Position numbers and translations under genes: made by a program. Below are positions 24,591 through 33,741 of a DNA stretch of 64,000 nucleotides, piece after piece. The notes under the pieces were generated by a model that was not told the origin of the DNA, did no database searches, and saw only the letters and a list, made by a program, of their open reading frames with translations. Within the stretch, counting starts at the first letter, position 1. Each line of letters begins with the position of its first letter. This stretch comes from Terriglobia bacterium (GTDB taxonomy: Bacteria > Acidobacteriota > Terriglobia > Terriglobales > Acidobacteriaceae), in NCBI GenBank assembly GCA_020073665.1, contig JAIQEU010000016.1:62001-126000 (forward strand), given 5' to 3'.

Positions 24591-26267
24591 CTAGTAGTGA
24601 GTGCTCTTGTCCGAGAGCACGCTGGATGAGAACTGCGGCGGTTTCCGGGCTTTGACGGTTTGCTCGAAGGCGTACGCAATCTTCAGCAGCGTGGGTTCAC
24701 TCCAGGCTCGCCCGAAGAACGAGATCCCTACCGGCAACCCGAAAATGAATCCGGCCGGCACCGAGATGTCCGGGTAGCCTGCGACGGCGGCGGCGTTGGA
24801 ACTTCCACCAGCCGCATGATCGCCATTCACCAGGTCAGTGAGCCAGGCCGGGCTGCCAGTGGGCGCAACGATGGCATCCAGATGATTCTGGTCCATGACC
24901 GCGTCAATTCCTTCCGTCCGTGACAGGCGGTGATTGGTTTCCAGGGCGTCAAGGTACTCCTTGCTGGTCAGCGGACCTTTAGCCTGGGCCTTGAGGAAAA
25001 TGTCCTGGCCGAAGTAGGGCATCTCGGTATCGCGATGCTGGTCGTTGTAGGCGATGATCTCTTCCAACGAATGCACCGGCGCTTGCGGTCGCGCTGCCAG
25101 ATACGCATTGAGATCGGCCTTCAGTTCGTACAGCAGCACGGTGAACTCGGTGTCGTCGAACTTGCCGTGCGAGGGCAGGTCAGCAGGATCTACGATGATG
25201 GCGCCGTGCTGCTTCATTTCGGCGATCACGTCGTTCATCAGTTGATCCACCTGGTCATTGAACCCGAAATACTTGCGCGCCACCCCGATGCGGGCGCCGC
25301 GTAGCCCGTTGACATCGAGGAACTGGGTGTAATCAGGAGAGGCCTTTCCAGTGCTTGCAGCAGTGGCCGGGTCACGGGGATCTACCCCGGCCAGCAGGTT
25401 CAACAGCAGGGCGGCGTCACGGACAGTGCGCGCCATGGGCCCGGGAGTGTCCTGGCTATGTGCGATGGGAATGACGCCCGAGCGGCTTACCAGCCCCAGC
25501 GTGGGTTTGATACCGACGATCCCGTTGGCCGAGGCGGGGCAGACCACCGACCCATCCGTCTCGGTGCCGACCGCCACGGCGCAGAGATTCGCGGCCACCG
25601 CAACTCCAGATCCAGAACTTGACCCGCAGGGATTGCGATCGAGGGCATAAGGATTCTTGGTCTGGCCGCCACGTCCGCTCCATCCGCTGCTGGAGTGACT
25701 GGAGCGGATGTTCGCCCACTCGCTGAGATTAGTCTTGCCCATGATGACCGCTCCAGCCTCGCGCAGCTTCTGGGCCACGAAGGAGTCTTTCGAGGCGGGC
25801 TTGCCTACCAGGGCCAGCGAACCGGCGGAGGTCTGCATCTGGTCGGCAGTGTCGATGTTGTCCTTTATCAGTACGGGGATGCCGTGGAAGGGGCCGCGCG
25901 GACCTTTCTTTTGCCGCTCCTGGTCAAGGGCGTAAGCCGTGGCCAGAGCGTCAGGATTGATTTCAATCACGCAGCTCAATTGCGGACCGCGGCGGTCGAC
26001 GTCATCCAGGCGTCCCATGTAGGTCTGCAACAGGTCCACCCCACTGAGTTTTCCTGTGGACATCGCGGTCTGCAGGTTGGCGATGGTGGCCTCGTCGAGC
26101 TCAAAAGCGGGCACATCGTGGGTCTTGGCGGTGTCGGTGCCAAATTGACGCGCGCCACTCAGGGCGGGCAGCAGGGCCGCACTGGCGCCGCCGAGCAAGC
26201 TGGTCTGCAGGAAGCGCCGGCGCCCAGGCGCCTCACAATTGTTTTGCACCGATCTCTTCTTACTCAC
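24591..26267 (-). CDS. Tat-exported amidase (amidase signature family)
   Basis: 558-residue amidase. A twin-arginine signal is visible (APGRRRFLQTSLLGGASAAL). The catalytic triad is seen as Lys135 (VLIKDNIDT), a cis-Ser near 217 (CGSSSGSG) and Ser241 (TETDGSVVCPAS). GTG start at 26267 with AGGAGG upstream. The enzyme would act in the periplasm on amides or peptides. The substrate is unknown. Divergent from the tricorn-like protease gene. Confidence 0.9.
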   Translation of the reverse strand: MSKKRSVQNNCEAPGRRRFLQTSLLGGASAALLPALSGARQFGTDTAKTHDVPAFELDEATIANLQTAMSTGKLSGVDLLQTYMGRLDDVDRRGPQLSCVIEINPDALATAYALDQERQKKGPRGPFHGIPVLIKDNIDTADQMQTSAGSLALVGKPASKDSFVAQKLREAGAVIMGKTNLSEWANIRSSHSSSGWSGRGGQTKNPYALDRNPCGSSSGSGVAVAANLCAVAVGTETDGSVVCPASANGIVGIKPTLGLVSRSGVIPIAHSQDTPGPMARTVRDAALLLNLLAGVDPRDPATAASTGKASPDYTQFLDVNGLRGARIGVARKYFGFNDQVDQLMNDVIAEMKQHGAIIVDPADLPSHGKFDDTEFTVLLYELKADLNAYLAARPQAPVHSLEEIIAYNDQHRDTEMPYFGQDIFLKAQAKGPLTSKEYLDALETNHRLSRTEGIDAVMDQNHLDAIVAPTGSPAWLTDLVNGDHAAGGSSNAAAVAGYPDISVPAGFIFGLPVGISFFGRAWSEPTLLKIAYAFEQTVKARKPPQFSSSVLSDKSTHY

Positions 26268-26546
26268 GCAGGTTCCTCCTGTTCGACGGTCCTGGCTTGG
26301 GAAACGCGATTATAGGGGATTTTGGGGGCGCCCGGTACACGCCTTCCGCTTGCGCTTTCCTTTTGCGCGACCGCCCGTCAAAACAGTGTCCAGGTGTCTT
26401 GTGGCACTCAACCAAGGTTCCAGGTCGGGCATATGCGGCCTGATCACAACCGTCCTGGCCCGGAAGCTGGTACAATCGCACGTTTCCCGCAATGATTGCT
26501 GGTCCCCTGATCCCGTCCAGAGAACTTCCACGAGGAGGAGTCTTAA

Positions 26547-29500
26547 ATGTCTTTACTTAAAAGGTGGGTTGCAGTGTGCGTGGTGGGTTTCGCCTGCCTG
26601 GCGTTTGGGCAGGAAATGCAGGAAGGCCGATTGATGCGTTTTCCTGATATTTACAAAGACAAGATCGTCTTCATGTATGGCGGCGACCTGTGGCTGGCGT
26701 CCAGCTCGGGAGGAGTGGCGCGGCAAATCACGTCGCACGCGGGCCGCGAACTGTTTCCCAAGTTCTCACCCGACGGCAAGTGGATCGCGTTCACCGGCCA
26801 GTACGATGGCAACTTCAACGTCTACGTGATGCCTGCCGAAGGTGGACAGCCGAAGCAACTGACTTTCTACCAGGGGTCCGCCCAGCCGCTGAGCGACCGC
26901 ATGGGCATCCTTAATGAAGTCGTCACCTGGTTTCCTGACGGCAAGCGGATTGTCTTCCTGTCGCGCAGCGATGCATCCAACGGATGGACCAAGCGTCCCT
27001 TCAGCGTCAGCATTGACGGTGGCTTGCCCGAACCGTTGCCCATGAACCAGGGCGGGCTGACCTCGTTTTCGCCGGATGGAAACAAGGTCGCGTACAACCA
27101 GATCTTCCGCAATTTCCGCCAGTGGAAGCGCTACACCGGCGGCCTTGCGCAGGACATTACCATCTACGACCTGAAGAACAACACCGTCGATGCCACCATA
27201 CCGCACACGGAGTGGACCGATTCCTTCCCTATGTGGCACGGCAACACCATCTATTTCAGTTCCGATCGCGGTCCCGAGCATCACCTCAACCTCTACAGTT
27301 ACGACCTGAACAGCAAGCAGGTGGAGCAGATCACGCACTTCACCGAGTTTGACGTGATGTGGCCGAGCCTGGGTCCGGACGGGATTGTTTTTGAAAACGC
27401 CGGATATCTGTACACCCTCGATTTCCAATCCAAAGAGCCGAAAAAGCTGACCATCTATGTGCCTGGAGAACACGACCAGAGCATGAAGCGTTGGGTCAGC
27501 GTCAGCAAGAACGTTTCGGACTTTGACATTTCGCCGGAAGGGAAGCGTGCGGTATTTTCCGCGCGCGGCGACGTCTTTACCGCGCCGGCCAAGGACGGCA
27601 GCGTTCGCAACCTGACCCGCACCCCCGGTATCCGCGAGAAAAACGTGGCTTGGTCTCCCGACGGGCGCTGGATCGCCTATGTTTCCGACCGCACCGGAGA
27701 AGATGAGATCTACATCACGCCGCACGATGGCATGGGCAAGGAGCAGCAGGTGACCAGCGGATACAAGGGCTTCAAGTATGGCCTGGTCTGGGCTCCCGAC
27801 AGCAAGAAGATTGCCTGGTCCGACAAGGATGTGCGCCTGTGGTATGTGGACATCAACGAGAAGAAACCGGTGCAGGTCGACCAGGGACACTACGGTGAAT
27901 TCGGGAACTACAACTGGTCTCCGGACAGCAAGTGGCTGGCCTACGACAAGAACGGGGAAAACTTTCTTTCGACGATAAACCTGTATTCGCTGGCCGACCG
28001 CAAAATCACTCCGGTCACCACCAGCATGACCAACAGCTACGCTCCCCTGTTTGATCCCGAAGGGAAATATCTTTACTTCCTTTCCGACCGTGACTTCAAC
28101 GAGGTACTCGGGAACATTGATTTCGAGTTCGCCAACCCTAAGACCACCCGGATCTACGTGGTGACCCTGAAGAAGGATGAGCCCTCGCCTTTCCCCGCAC
28201 TCAGCGACGAGGCCCAGGTAAAGAAAGAAGAGCCTGCCGCCAGCGCAACGGCTGCCAAGGGCGAAGCCAAAGCCGAGTCCAAAGACAAAGGCAAGGAAGC
28301 TAAGGACAACGATAAAGACAAAGATAAAGATAAAGATAAAGATAAAGATAAAGATAAAGACAAGGAGAAGCCGGTCGAGTTTCGCATTGACCTCGACGGC
28401 CTGCAGGAGCGGGTCGTGGCTCTGCCCACCGATCCGGCCGTGATTCGCTCGATCGGCGCGGCCAAGGGCTTCTTCTATTACACGACTGTGCCAATACAGG
28501 GGTTGGACGGCCCGCTCCCGGGCGAGACCTCAGCCCTCCGGGTTTACGACCTGAAGGAGCGCAAGAGCAAAGACCTGATCGACGGTGTGGAACGTTTTGC
28601 TATTTCCTTCGACGGTTCCAAAGTGCTGTATGAAGCGCGCGGTCCGGCGGGGCCGTCCTACGGGATCGTCGACGCCAAGCCCGATGGTGCGAAAAAGGTC
28701 GGCGACGGAGCACTCAACCTCGCGGGCATGCGGGCCGAGGTAGATCCACCCCAGGAGTGGAAGCAGATTTTTGAAGAAGTGTGGCGGCAGGAACGCGACT
28801 TCTTCTATGAAGCGGCCATGAACGGAGTGGACTGGCAGAAGATGCACGATAAGTACGCCCAGTTGCTGCCCTACGTAGCTGACCGCTACAGCCTGACCTA
28901 CATTCTGGGCGACATGATCGGCGAGCTCTCTAATTCGCACACCTACGTGGGCGGCGGAGACTTTCCCGACCTTCACCCGATAAATGTAGGTTTGCTGGGC
29001 GCCGACTATGAGGTCGACAAGGCCACCGGCATGTACCGCATCAAGAAAATCTATCCCGGGGAGAACTGGGACCAGAAGGTGCGTTCACCGCTCACCGAAC
29101 CGGGAGTGAATGTGAAGGAAGGTGACTACCTGGTAGCGATCAACGGCCGTGCCTTGAAAGCGCCACAGACCCCGTACGAGTTAATGGTCAACACGGTGAA
29201 CGAAACCGTGACCCTGACCATCAACTCGAAACCGTCCGAAGAAGGCTCCCACACCGTGCAGGTGAAACCCATCGGAGACGAGTATGACTTGCACGAACTG
29301 AACTGGATTGAAGGCAATCGCAAGAAAGTCGAAGCCGCCACCAAGGGGCGCGTGGGCTACGTCTACCTGCCCGACATGGGCGCGCCCGGCCTGGATGAAT
29401 TCGTGAAGCAGTACTTCCCGCAGGTCCGCAAAGAAGGCCTCATCTTCGACGTGCGTTACAACGGAGGAGGTTTTGTCGATCAACTCATCTTCGCGCGGCT

Positions 29501-29957
29501 GCGGCGGGTGCTGGCCGCCATGCAATCGGCGCGAAACTTTGAGAGCAACCCGTTTCCATTTCCGGTAGCCAACGCCTACATGGCCTGCATCACGAACCAC
29601 TACGCCGCTTCCGATGGGGACTTCTTCAGCTACTTCTTCAAGCAGTACAAGCTGGGGCCGCTCATTGGCGAGCGCACCTGGGGTGGAGTTCGCGGTATCC
29701 GCGGTCAGATGCCCCTGATTGACGGCGGGTACATTACCCGGCCGGAGTTCGCCCTCTATGGTCTGGACAGCAAGTGGCTAATCGAGAACAAGGGAGTGCA
29801 ACCTGACGTAGTGGTCGAGAACCGTCCCGACCTGGTGGTCAAGGGGCAGGATCCTCAACTGGAGAAAGCCATTGAGATGGTGATGAAGGAGATCCAGAAC
29901 AATCCCAAGAAGACGCCGCCGCGGCCTCCGGATTTGCCCGCGTACCGACCTCCATGA
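26547..29957 (+). CDS. Tricorn-like S41 protease
   Basis: 1136 residues with a signal peptide (cleavage near AFG-Q, residue 21). Residues about 35-560 are PD40/WD40-type propeller repeats (FSPDGKWIAFTGQ, WSPDGRWIAYVSD). A Lys/Asp-rich low-complexity linker lies near 565-610. The C-terminal half has the tricorn core, a PDZ domain (about 830-915) and the S41 region with Ser1022 in YAASDGDFF and the downstream G-G-V-R-G-I segment. It is an exported peptidase of the tricorn-homologue group, common in Acidobacteria. Confidence 0.92.
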   Translation: MSLLKRWVAVCVVGFACLAFGQEMQEGRLMRFPDIYKDKIVFMYGGDLWLASSSGGVARQITSHAGRELFPKFSPDGKWIAFTGQYDGNFNVYVMPAEGGQPKQLTFYQGSAQPLSDRMGILNEVVTWFPDGKRIVFLSRSDASNGWTKRPFSVSIDGGLPEPLPMNQGGLTSFSPDGNKVAYNQIFRNFRQWKRYTGGLAQDITIYDLKNNTVDATIPHTEWTDSFPMWHGNTIYFSSDRGPEHHLNLYSYDLNSKQVEQITHFTEFDVMWPSLGPDGIVFENAGYLYTLDFQSKEPKKLTIYVPGEHDQSMKRWVSVSKNVSDFDISPEGKRAVFSARGDVFTAPAKDGSVRNLTRTPGIREKNVAWSPDGRWIAYVSDRTGEDEIYITPHDGMGKEQQVTSGYKGFKYGLVWAPDSKKIAWSDKDVRLWYVDINEKKPVQVDQGHYGEFGNYNWSPDSKWLAYDKNGENFLSTINLYSLADRKITPVTTSMTNSYAPLFDPEGKYLYFLSDRDFNEVLGNIDFEFANPKTTRIYVVTLKKDEPSPFPALSDEAQVKKEEPAASATAAKGEAKAESKDKGKEAKDNDKDKDKDKDKDKDKDKDKEKPVEFRIDLDGLQERVVALPTDPAVIRSIGAAKGFFYYTTVPIQGLDGPLPGETSALRVYDLKERKSKDLIDGVERFAISFDGSKVLYEARGPAGPSYGIVDAKPDGAKKVGDGALNLAGMRAEVDPPQEWKQIFEEVWRQERDFFYEAAMNGVDWQKMHDKYAQLLPYVADRYSLTYILGDMIGELSNSHTYVGGGDFPDLHPINVGLLGADYEVDKATGMYRIKKIYPGENWDQKVRSPLTEPGVNVKEGDYLVAINGRALKAPQTPYELMVNTVNETVTLTINSKPSEEGSHTVQVKPIGDEYDLHELNWIEGNRKKVEAATKGRVGYVYLPDMGAPGLDEFVKQYFPQVRKEGLIFDVRYNGGGFVDQLIFARLRRVLAAMQSARNFESNPFPFPVANAYMACITNHYAASDGDFFSYFFKQYKLGPLIGERTWGGVRGIRGQMPLIDGGYITRPEFALYGLDSKWLIENKGVQPDVVVENRPDLVVKGQDPQLEKAIEMVMKEIQNNPKKTPPRPPDLPAYRPP
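28311..28364 (+). repeat. GATAAA hexanucleotide microsatellite in the protease gene
   Basis: Nine tandem 6-base units: GATAAA, GACAAA, six GATAAA, GACAAG. It encodes alternating Asp-Lys at about residues 589-606 in the linker between propeller and protease parts. Length changes by slippage would keep the frame and alter only linker length. Confidence 0.9.
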
Positions 29958-30161
29958 AAGTGAGCGAGCTTGTCATGCAAATCACCGCGCCGAACATGAT
30001 CAGCATTATCGTATCCATTCTGGCGGGCTCCCCTCCCGCGTAAGTAGCTGATTGGACTGGACACAGGATTGCCAACACCATTCAGCCAAATGATACGCCT
30101 AACCTCGGATTGCGGGGGTATTGTTCTGGATTCGGGACACTCCCCAAGGTGCGGATAACAA

Positions 30162-30192
30162 TTGCAGGAAAATGGGACCGGGCCCGTATAAT
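30162..30192 (+). promoter_or_regulatory. Candidate promoter of GT2 gene, nearly leaderless
   Basis: TATAAT at 30187-30192 and TTGCAG at 30162-30167 with a 19-base spacer. The ATG at 30202 lies only nine bases after the -10, about where transcription should start. No ribosome site is therefore possible on this transcript. Confidence 0.5.
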
Positions 30193-30201
30193 AAGTTATT
30201 C

Positions 30202-31179
30202 ATGCCCAAGTATTCCATCGTGGTCCCGCTGCATAACGAGCAGGAGAATGTGACCGACCTCTATGACCGTCTGAAAGCGGTCATGGAAGCCCACGGCGAA
30301 AGCTTTGAGATGGTGCTGGTCGACGACGGTTCCACCGACCGTACGTTCCACATCTTGAAGGAAGTAGCTGCAATCGACAGCCGGGTGGCTGTGGTCAAGC
30401 TGCGGCGCAACTTCGGCCAAACCTCGGCGCTGGCGGCCGGTTTCGACCATGCGCGCGGCGAGTACATCATCGCCATGGACGGCGATCTGCAACATGATCC
30501 CGCCGACATCCCGGTCTTCCTGGAGAAAATTGCCGAGGGGTACGACATCGTCAGCGGGTGGCGCAAGCAGCGGATTGATAACCTGTGGCTGCGCCGCATT
30601 CCCTCGCGCTGCGCCAACTGGCTGATGGCCAAGCTGAGTGGCGTGGATATCCACGATTTTGGCACCACCTTCAAGGCCTACCGCCGCGAAATCCTGGAGC
30701 AGGTCCCGCTGTACGGGGAGTTGCACCGTTTTATTCCGGCGCTGGCGTCGTGGCATGGGGCATCCATCTGCGAAGTGCCCATCCGGAACATCAACCGCGA
30801 GCGCGGAGCGTCGCATTACGGCATCGGGCGGACGTTCCGGGTGTTCTTTGATCTGATCACCATTCGCTTCCTGCTGCGTTACCTGTCTCGCCCGCTGCAT
30901 TTCTTCGGCACCGTGGGCATGATGAGTATCTTCGGGGGGGCGGCAGTCACGGTCTGGCTGTTTGCGGAGAAATTCCTGAACCATGCGGACGTGATGACCA
31001 AGCACGGCCCACTCATGATTTTTGCCGCAGTCCTGTTGCTGGCGGGGTTCAACATGCTGGCCATCGGATTGTTGGGCGAAATGCAAGTGCGCCACTTCCA
31101 CGAACCCACCCAGCGCGCCCCCTATTCCGTCGACCGCGTCCTGCGGGCGCAGAACGAAGAGCACTCGGTCAGCGAGTAG
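30202..31179 (+). CDS. GT2 family glycosyltransferase, DPM1/GtrB type
   Basis: 325 residues. GT-A fold opening SIVVPLHNEQENV, nucleotide-binding LVDDGSTDRT (D41/D42) and the metal motif MDGDLQHDP (D93-x-D95). Two C-terminal transmembrane helices (about 230-255 and 270-300) are as in bacterial polyprenyl-phosphate sugar transferases (ArnC/GtrB). It likely moves a sugar from a nucleotide donor to undecaprenyl phosphate. Start at 30202 is chosen because the upstream frame would include the TATAAT promoter. Confidence 0.9.
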   Translation: MPKYSIVVPLHNEQENVTDLYDRLKAVMEAHGESFEMVLVDDGSTDRTFHILKEVAAIDSRVAVVKLRRNFGQTSALAAGFDHARGEYIIAMDGDLQHDPADIPVFLEKIAEGYDIVSGWRKQRIDNLWLRRIPSRCANWLMAKLSGVDIHDFGTTFKAYRREILEQVPLYGELHRFIPALASWHGASICEVPIRNINRERGASHYGIGRTFRVFFDLITIRFLLRYLSRPLHFFGTVGMMSIFGGAAVTVWLFAEKFLNHADVMTKHGPLMIFAAVLLLAGFNMLAIGLLGEMQVRHFHEPTQRAPYSVDRVLRAQNEEHSVSE

Positions 31180-31234
31180 ACCGGTTTTCCCATTTGCAAT
31201 CTACGTAACCTGGGATTAGTGTGTCTCACCAAAG

Positions 31235-32353
31235 ATGGTGAGTCCGGCGCTAGTTTCGAGTGTGCTTGGGGTTATTGCCTACTACGTCTTCGCCTGGGCA
31301 TCGGTCGGACGCGACCCAAAGCCTGGCACGATCGTGTCTGTTTATAGCCCGCCGCGCGACGTCTCTCCAGCAATGCTGCGATATGTTTGGAAAGAGACCT
31401 TCGACGATCGCACCGTGTGGTCGAGCCTGCTCAGTCTTGTGTCAAAGGGACTGGTCACAATGGAGTCCGAGGGTAGCGTTGCGGTGCTGCGGCCCATTCA
31501 TGGCGTAACCCTTGGGCAGGCAACATTGCCTCCTGAAGAACAAATTTTCCTCGAGGAGTTGCTCCGCTCTCACAAAAAGAAGGGCATGACCATCAGCATG
31601 CTGGATGGGCGTACCTGTCTTGTGGTGGCCAAAATGGCTGATATGCTGCGCCGCGCGGCCGTGGGAAGGTGGTTCGAAGAGAACCGCGAGTACGTAATCG
31701 TCGGTACCGTTCTGTCGGCACTCGGCCTTTGCATCGCCGCCATGCCGCGCCGCATGGATGAATGGTTTGCGCTGGTTGTGTCATTGGCACTGATGGCTCC
31801 GGGCGCATTTTATTTGGTATTTCTTCTTCTCAGGATCCGCGATCTGTATAAAGCGGCGCGGATGAAGTTCGATGTTGCACTGGTCGGTCGAACCGCTCTA
31901 CTCGGCGCATTCCTCGTGTGCTGCCTCGCATCCATCCTAATGGGAAGCGTTGTGCTAGGAGGCGCGTTTGGTTGGCCTGTAGTTGCAGTTGCGGGACTCT
32001 TTGCCGTGCTGAATGTGAGCTTCCTGCATCTGATGAAAGCGCCGACGGCCGAGGGGAGGAAACTTCTGGATGAGATCGAGGGCTTCCGCGTTTTTCTAAA
32101 CTCCGTGGAACGGCCGACCATGGATCGCTCAGAAGCCCCAAATCAGCAGCCTGGAGTTTACGAGAAGTATCTGCCTTACGCGGTGGCGCTTGAAGTAGAA
32201 CAGGCCTGGGGAGACAGGTTCGTTGCGTTGGCTTCCTCCTACCACCGTCCTGAGCCGACGCTCGGTGCCGAGTCGCTTTACCTGGGCATGTGGAACGGAA
32301 AACCGGTTGAAGTCGTCTACAAGCCGCAACCAGTCAGGCGCGGTGGAGGCTAG
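31235..32353 (+). CDS. DUF2207-like membrane protein lacking the N-terminal domain
   Basis: 372 residues. The opening YYVFAWASVGRDPKPGTIVSVYSPPRDVSPAMLRYV matches the cytoplasmic part of DUF2207 proteins just after their first large membrane segment; cited here as YYVFAWASVGRDP and YSPPRDVSPAMLRYV. Three to four membrane helices follow, and YLPYAVALEVEQAWGDRF is the family C-terminal motif. The signal peptide and extracytoplasmic beta domain of full-length members are absent, and no remnant is seen upstream. It is a truncated or reduced member. Function unknown. Confidence 0.65.
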   Translation: MVSPALVSSVLGVIAYYVFAWASVGRDPKPGTIVSVYSPPRDVSPAMLRYVWKETFDDRTVWSSLLSLVSKGLVTMESEGSVAVLRPIHGVTLGQATLPPEEQIFLEELLRSHKKKGMTISMLDGRTCLVVAKMADMLRRAAVGRWFEENREYVIVGTVLSALGLCIAAMPRRMDEWFALVVSLALMAPGAFYLVFLLLRIRDLYKAARMKFDVALVGRTALLGAFLVCCLASILMGSVVLGGAFGWPVVAVAGLFAVLNVSFLHLMKAPTAEGRKLLDEIEGFRVFLNSVERPTMDRSEAPNQQPGVYEKYLPYAVALEVEQAWGDRFVALASSYHRPEPTLGAESLYLGMWNGKPVEVVYKPQPVRRGGG

Positions 32354-32375
32354 GTAGTTCGAAGATATTCTATGA

Positions 32376-33485
32376 TCAACGAGTAAACGCCTCCTTGTTC
32401 ACCACGTAAGGCATCTTCGTAAAATCTCCGCCATAGTTGCTTTCCAGCACGTCAATCAACCCTTGCACGCAGCGTCCGGCCATACCCCGGTTGGGGTCGG
32501 TGGAAAGCCGGGTGATGCGGGCAGCGCTGGCGAAGTGGGGAAGCAGGCGGCAGCGGTCTTCGATGGGGGGGTCGCGTAACGGCGAGTCAGCCGGGAGCGG
32601 CTCTTTTTCGTAGACATCGAGGGCGGCGCCGGCGATCCATTTCTCGCGCAGCGCTTTGGCCAGGGCGGCCTCGTCCAGTACCGGGCCGCGGGAGGTGTTC
32701 ACCAGAAACGCCGTCGGTTTCATCATCCGCAAGGTACGTTCGTTGAAAAGATGGTACGTCGGGGTGGTGCTCTCGCCCTCGCGCAGCAGCGGCACGTGCA
32801 CGCTGACGAAGTCGGCGCTGGTCAGTGCCTCATCAAGCGTCACATACTTGATCCAGGTCTTTTCCCGCGAGATGCCGCGGTCGTATTGTAAGTCTTTCAG
32901 TTCCTGGATGGCCTTTACGTATTCGTGGTTCTGATACGCCGGGTCATAGCACAGCATGTTCATGTCGAACCCGGCGCACTTCTTGATCATGGCCAGCCCG
33001 ATGCGTCCGGTGCCGACGATGGCGACGGTTTTCCCGGTGACTTCGTCACCCAGGAACGGCAGGTACGGATGCCAGTAGCCCCACTTGTTCTCGCGGGTCA
33101 GGTGCTCGGCCGTCCACATCTTGCGGGCCAGCGCGCCCATCAGGAAAAAGGCAAACTCGGCGGTGGCTTCGGTGAGCACGTCGGCAGTGTGGGTGAAAGG
33201 GACTTTGTAACGGTTGGCGTCGGCGCGGTTGATATTGTCGAAGCCCACCGCGATCTGGGCCACCACCTTTAGCGTGCCTTTGCCGGCCTCGAAGACTTCG
33301 GCGTCAATGGGATCGCGCAGCGTCGTGATCAGCCCGTCGATGCCGGATTTGACCTTTTCCAGAATCAGTTTCTTGGGCGGGGCTTCGGGTTGGGGATAGA
33401 CCTCAACCTCATAACCGCGCTGGCGCAGCAGTTCAAGCGACTCGCCGATGTCGCAGGTGGCAAAAACACGGAATTTCCTGGTCAT
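32376..33485 (-). CDS. D-2-hydroxyacid dehydrogenase (glycerate/hydroxypyruvate type)
   Basis: 369-residue NAD(P)-dependent dehydrogenase. Rossmann motif VGTGRIGLAM, substrate loop VAQIAVGFDNIN, catalytic Arg in NTSRGPVLDE, Glu in DVYEKEPL and His in LLPHFASA. The family reduces glyoxylate, hydroxypyruvate or similar acids. Compared with typical 320-residue members it has a longer middle insertion after the coenzyme motif (about residues 185-225). Convergent with the DUF2207 gene. Confidence 0.85.
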   Translation of the reverse strand: MTRKFRVFATCDIGESLELLRQRGYEVEVYPQPEAPPKKLILEKVKSGIDGLITTLRDPIDAEVFEAGKGTLKVVAQIAVGFDNINRADANRYKVPFTHTADVLTEATAEFAFFLMGALARKMWTAEHLTRENKWGYWHPYLPFLGDEVTGKTVAIVGTGRIGLAMIKKCAGFDMNMLCYDPAYQNHEYVKAIQELKDLQYDRGISREKTWIKYVTLDEALTSADFVSVHVPLLREGESTTPTYHLFNERTLRMMKPTAFLVNTSRGPVLDEAALAKALREKWIAGAALDVYEKEPLPADSPLRDPPIEDRCRLLPHFASAARITRLSTDPNRGMAGRCVQGLIDVLESNYGGDFTKMPYVVNKEAFTR

Positions 33486-33668
33486 GCGTTCTCTCGGGTT
33501 GGAAGTCTTGCAGATAAGCTATCTGGGGCCCAACAAATCATACTACCCCGGCGCGCTGCGCCACCCTGTAACCAACTGAGAACCAATGATCGGGCAGCCA
33601 ACCGTCCGATTTCGGACACTTACATCCCACGAGCGTACAATCTGGCGCGCCCGGGCGTTTCGGGAGGG

Positions 33669-33697
33669 TTGATATAGCTCTTTGAATTCAATGTATT
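33669..33697 (+). promoter_or_regulatory. Candidate sigma-70 promoter of the PP2C regulator
   Basis: TTGATA (33669-33674) and TGTATT (33692-33697) with exactly 17 bases between, 44 bases before the ATG. The rest of the 256-base gap (33486-33741) shows nothing else I can name. Confidence 0.4.
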
Positions 33698-33741
33698 AAG
33701 CAAGCGGTGAGAACGGTACGCGCCGTGCCATTCCTATTTTC

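Noticed and set aside
29954-30043. 29-codon frame overlapping the protease stop (ATGA)
   Set aside because: No ribosome site of its own, no recognisable feature, and likely chance. Kept out of the feature list.
30152-30165. lac-operator-like GCGGATAACAATTG
   Set aside because: Half-site similarity only, with no palindrome and no lac-type repressor. Coincidence is likely.
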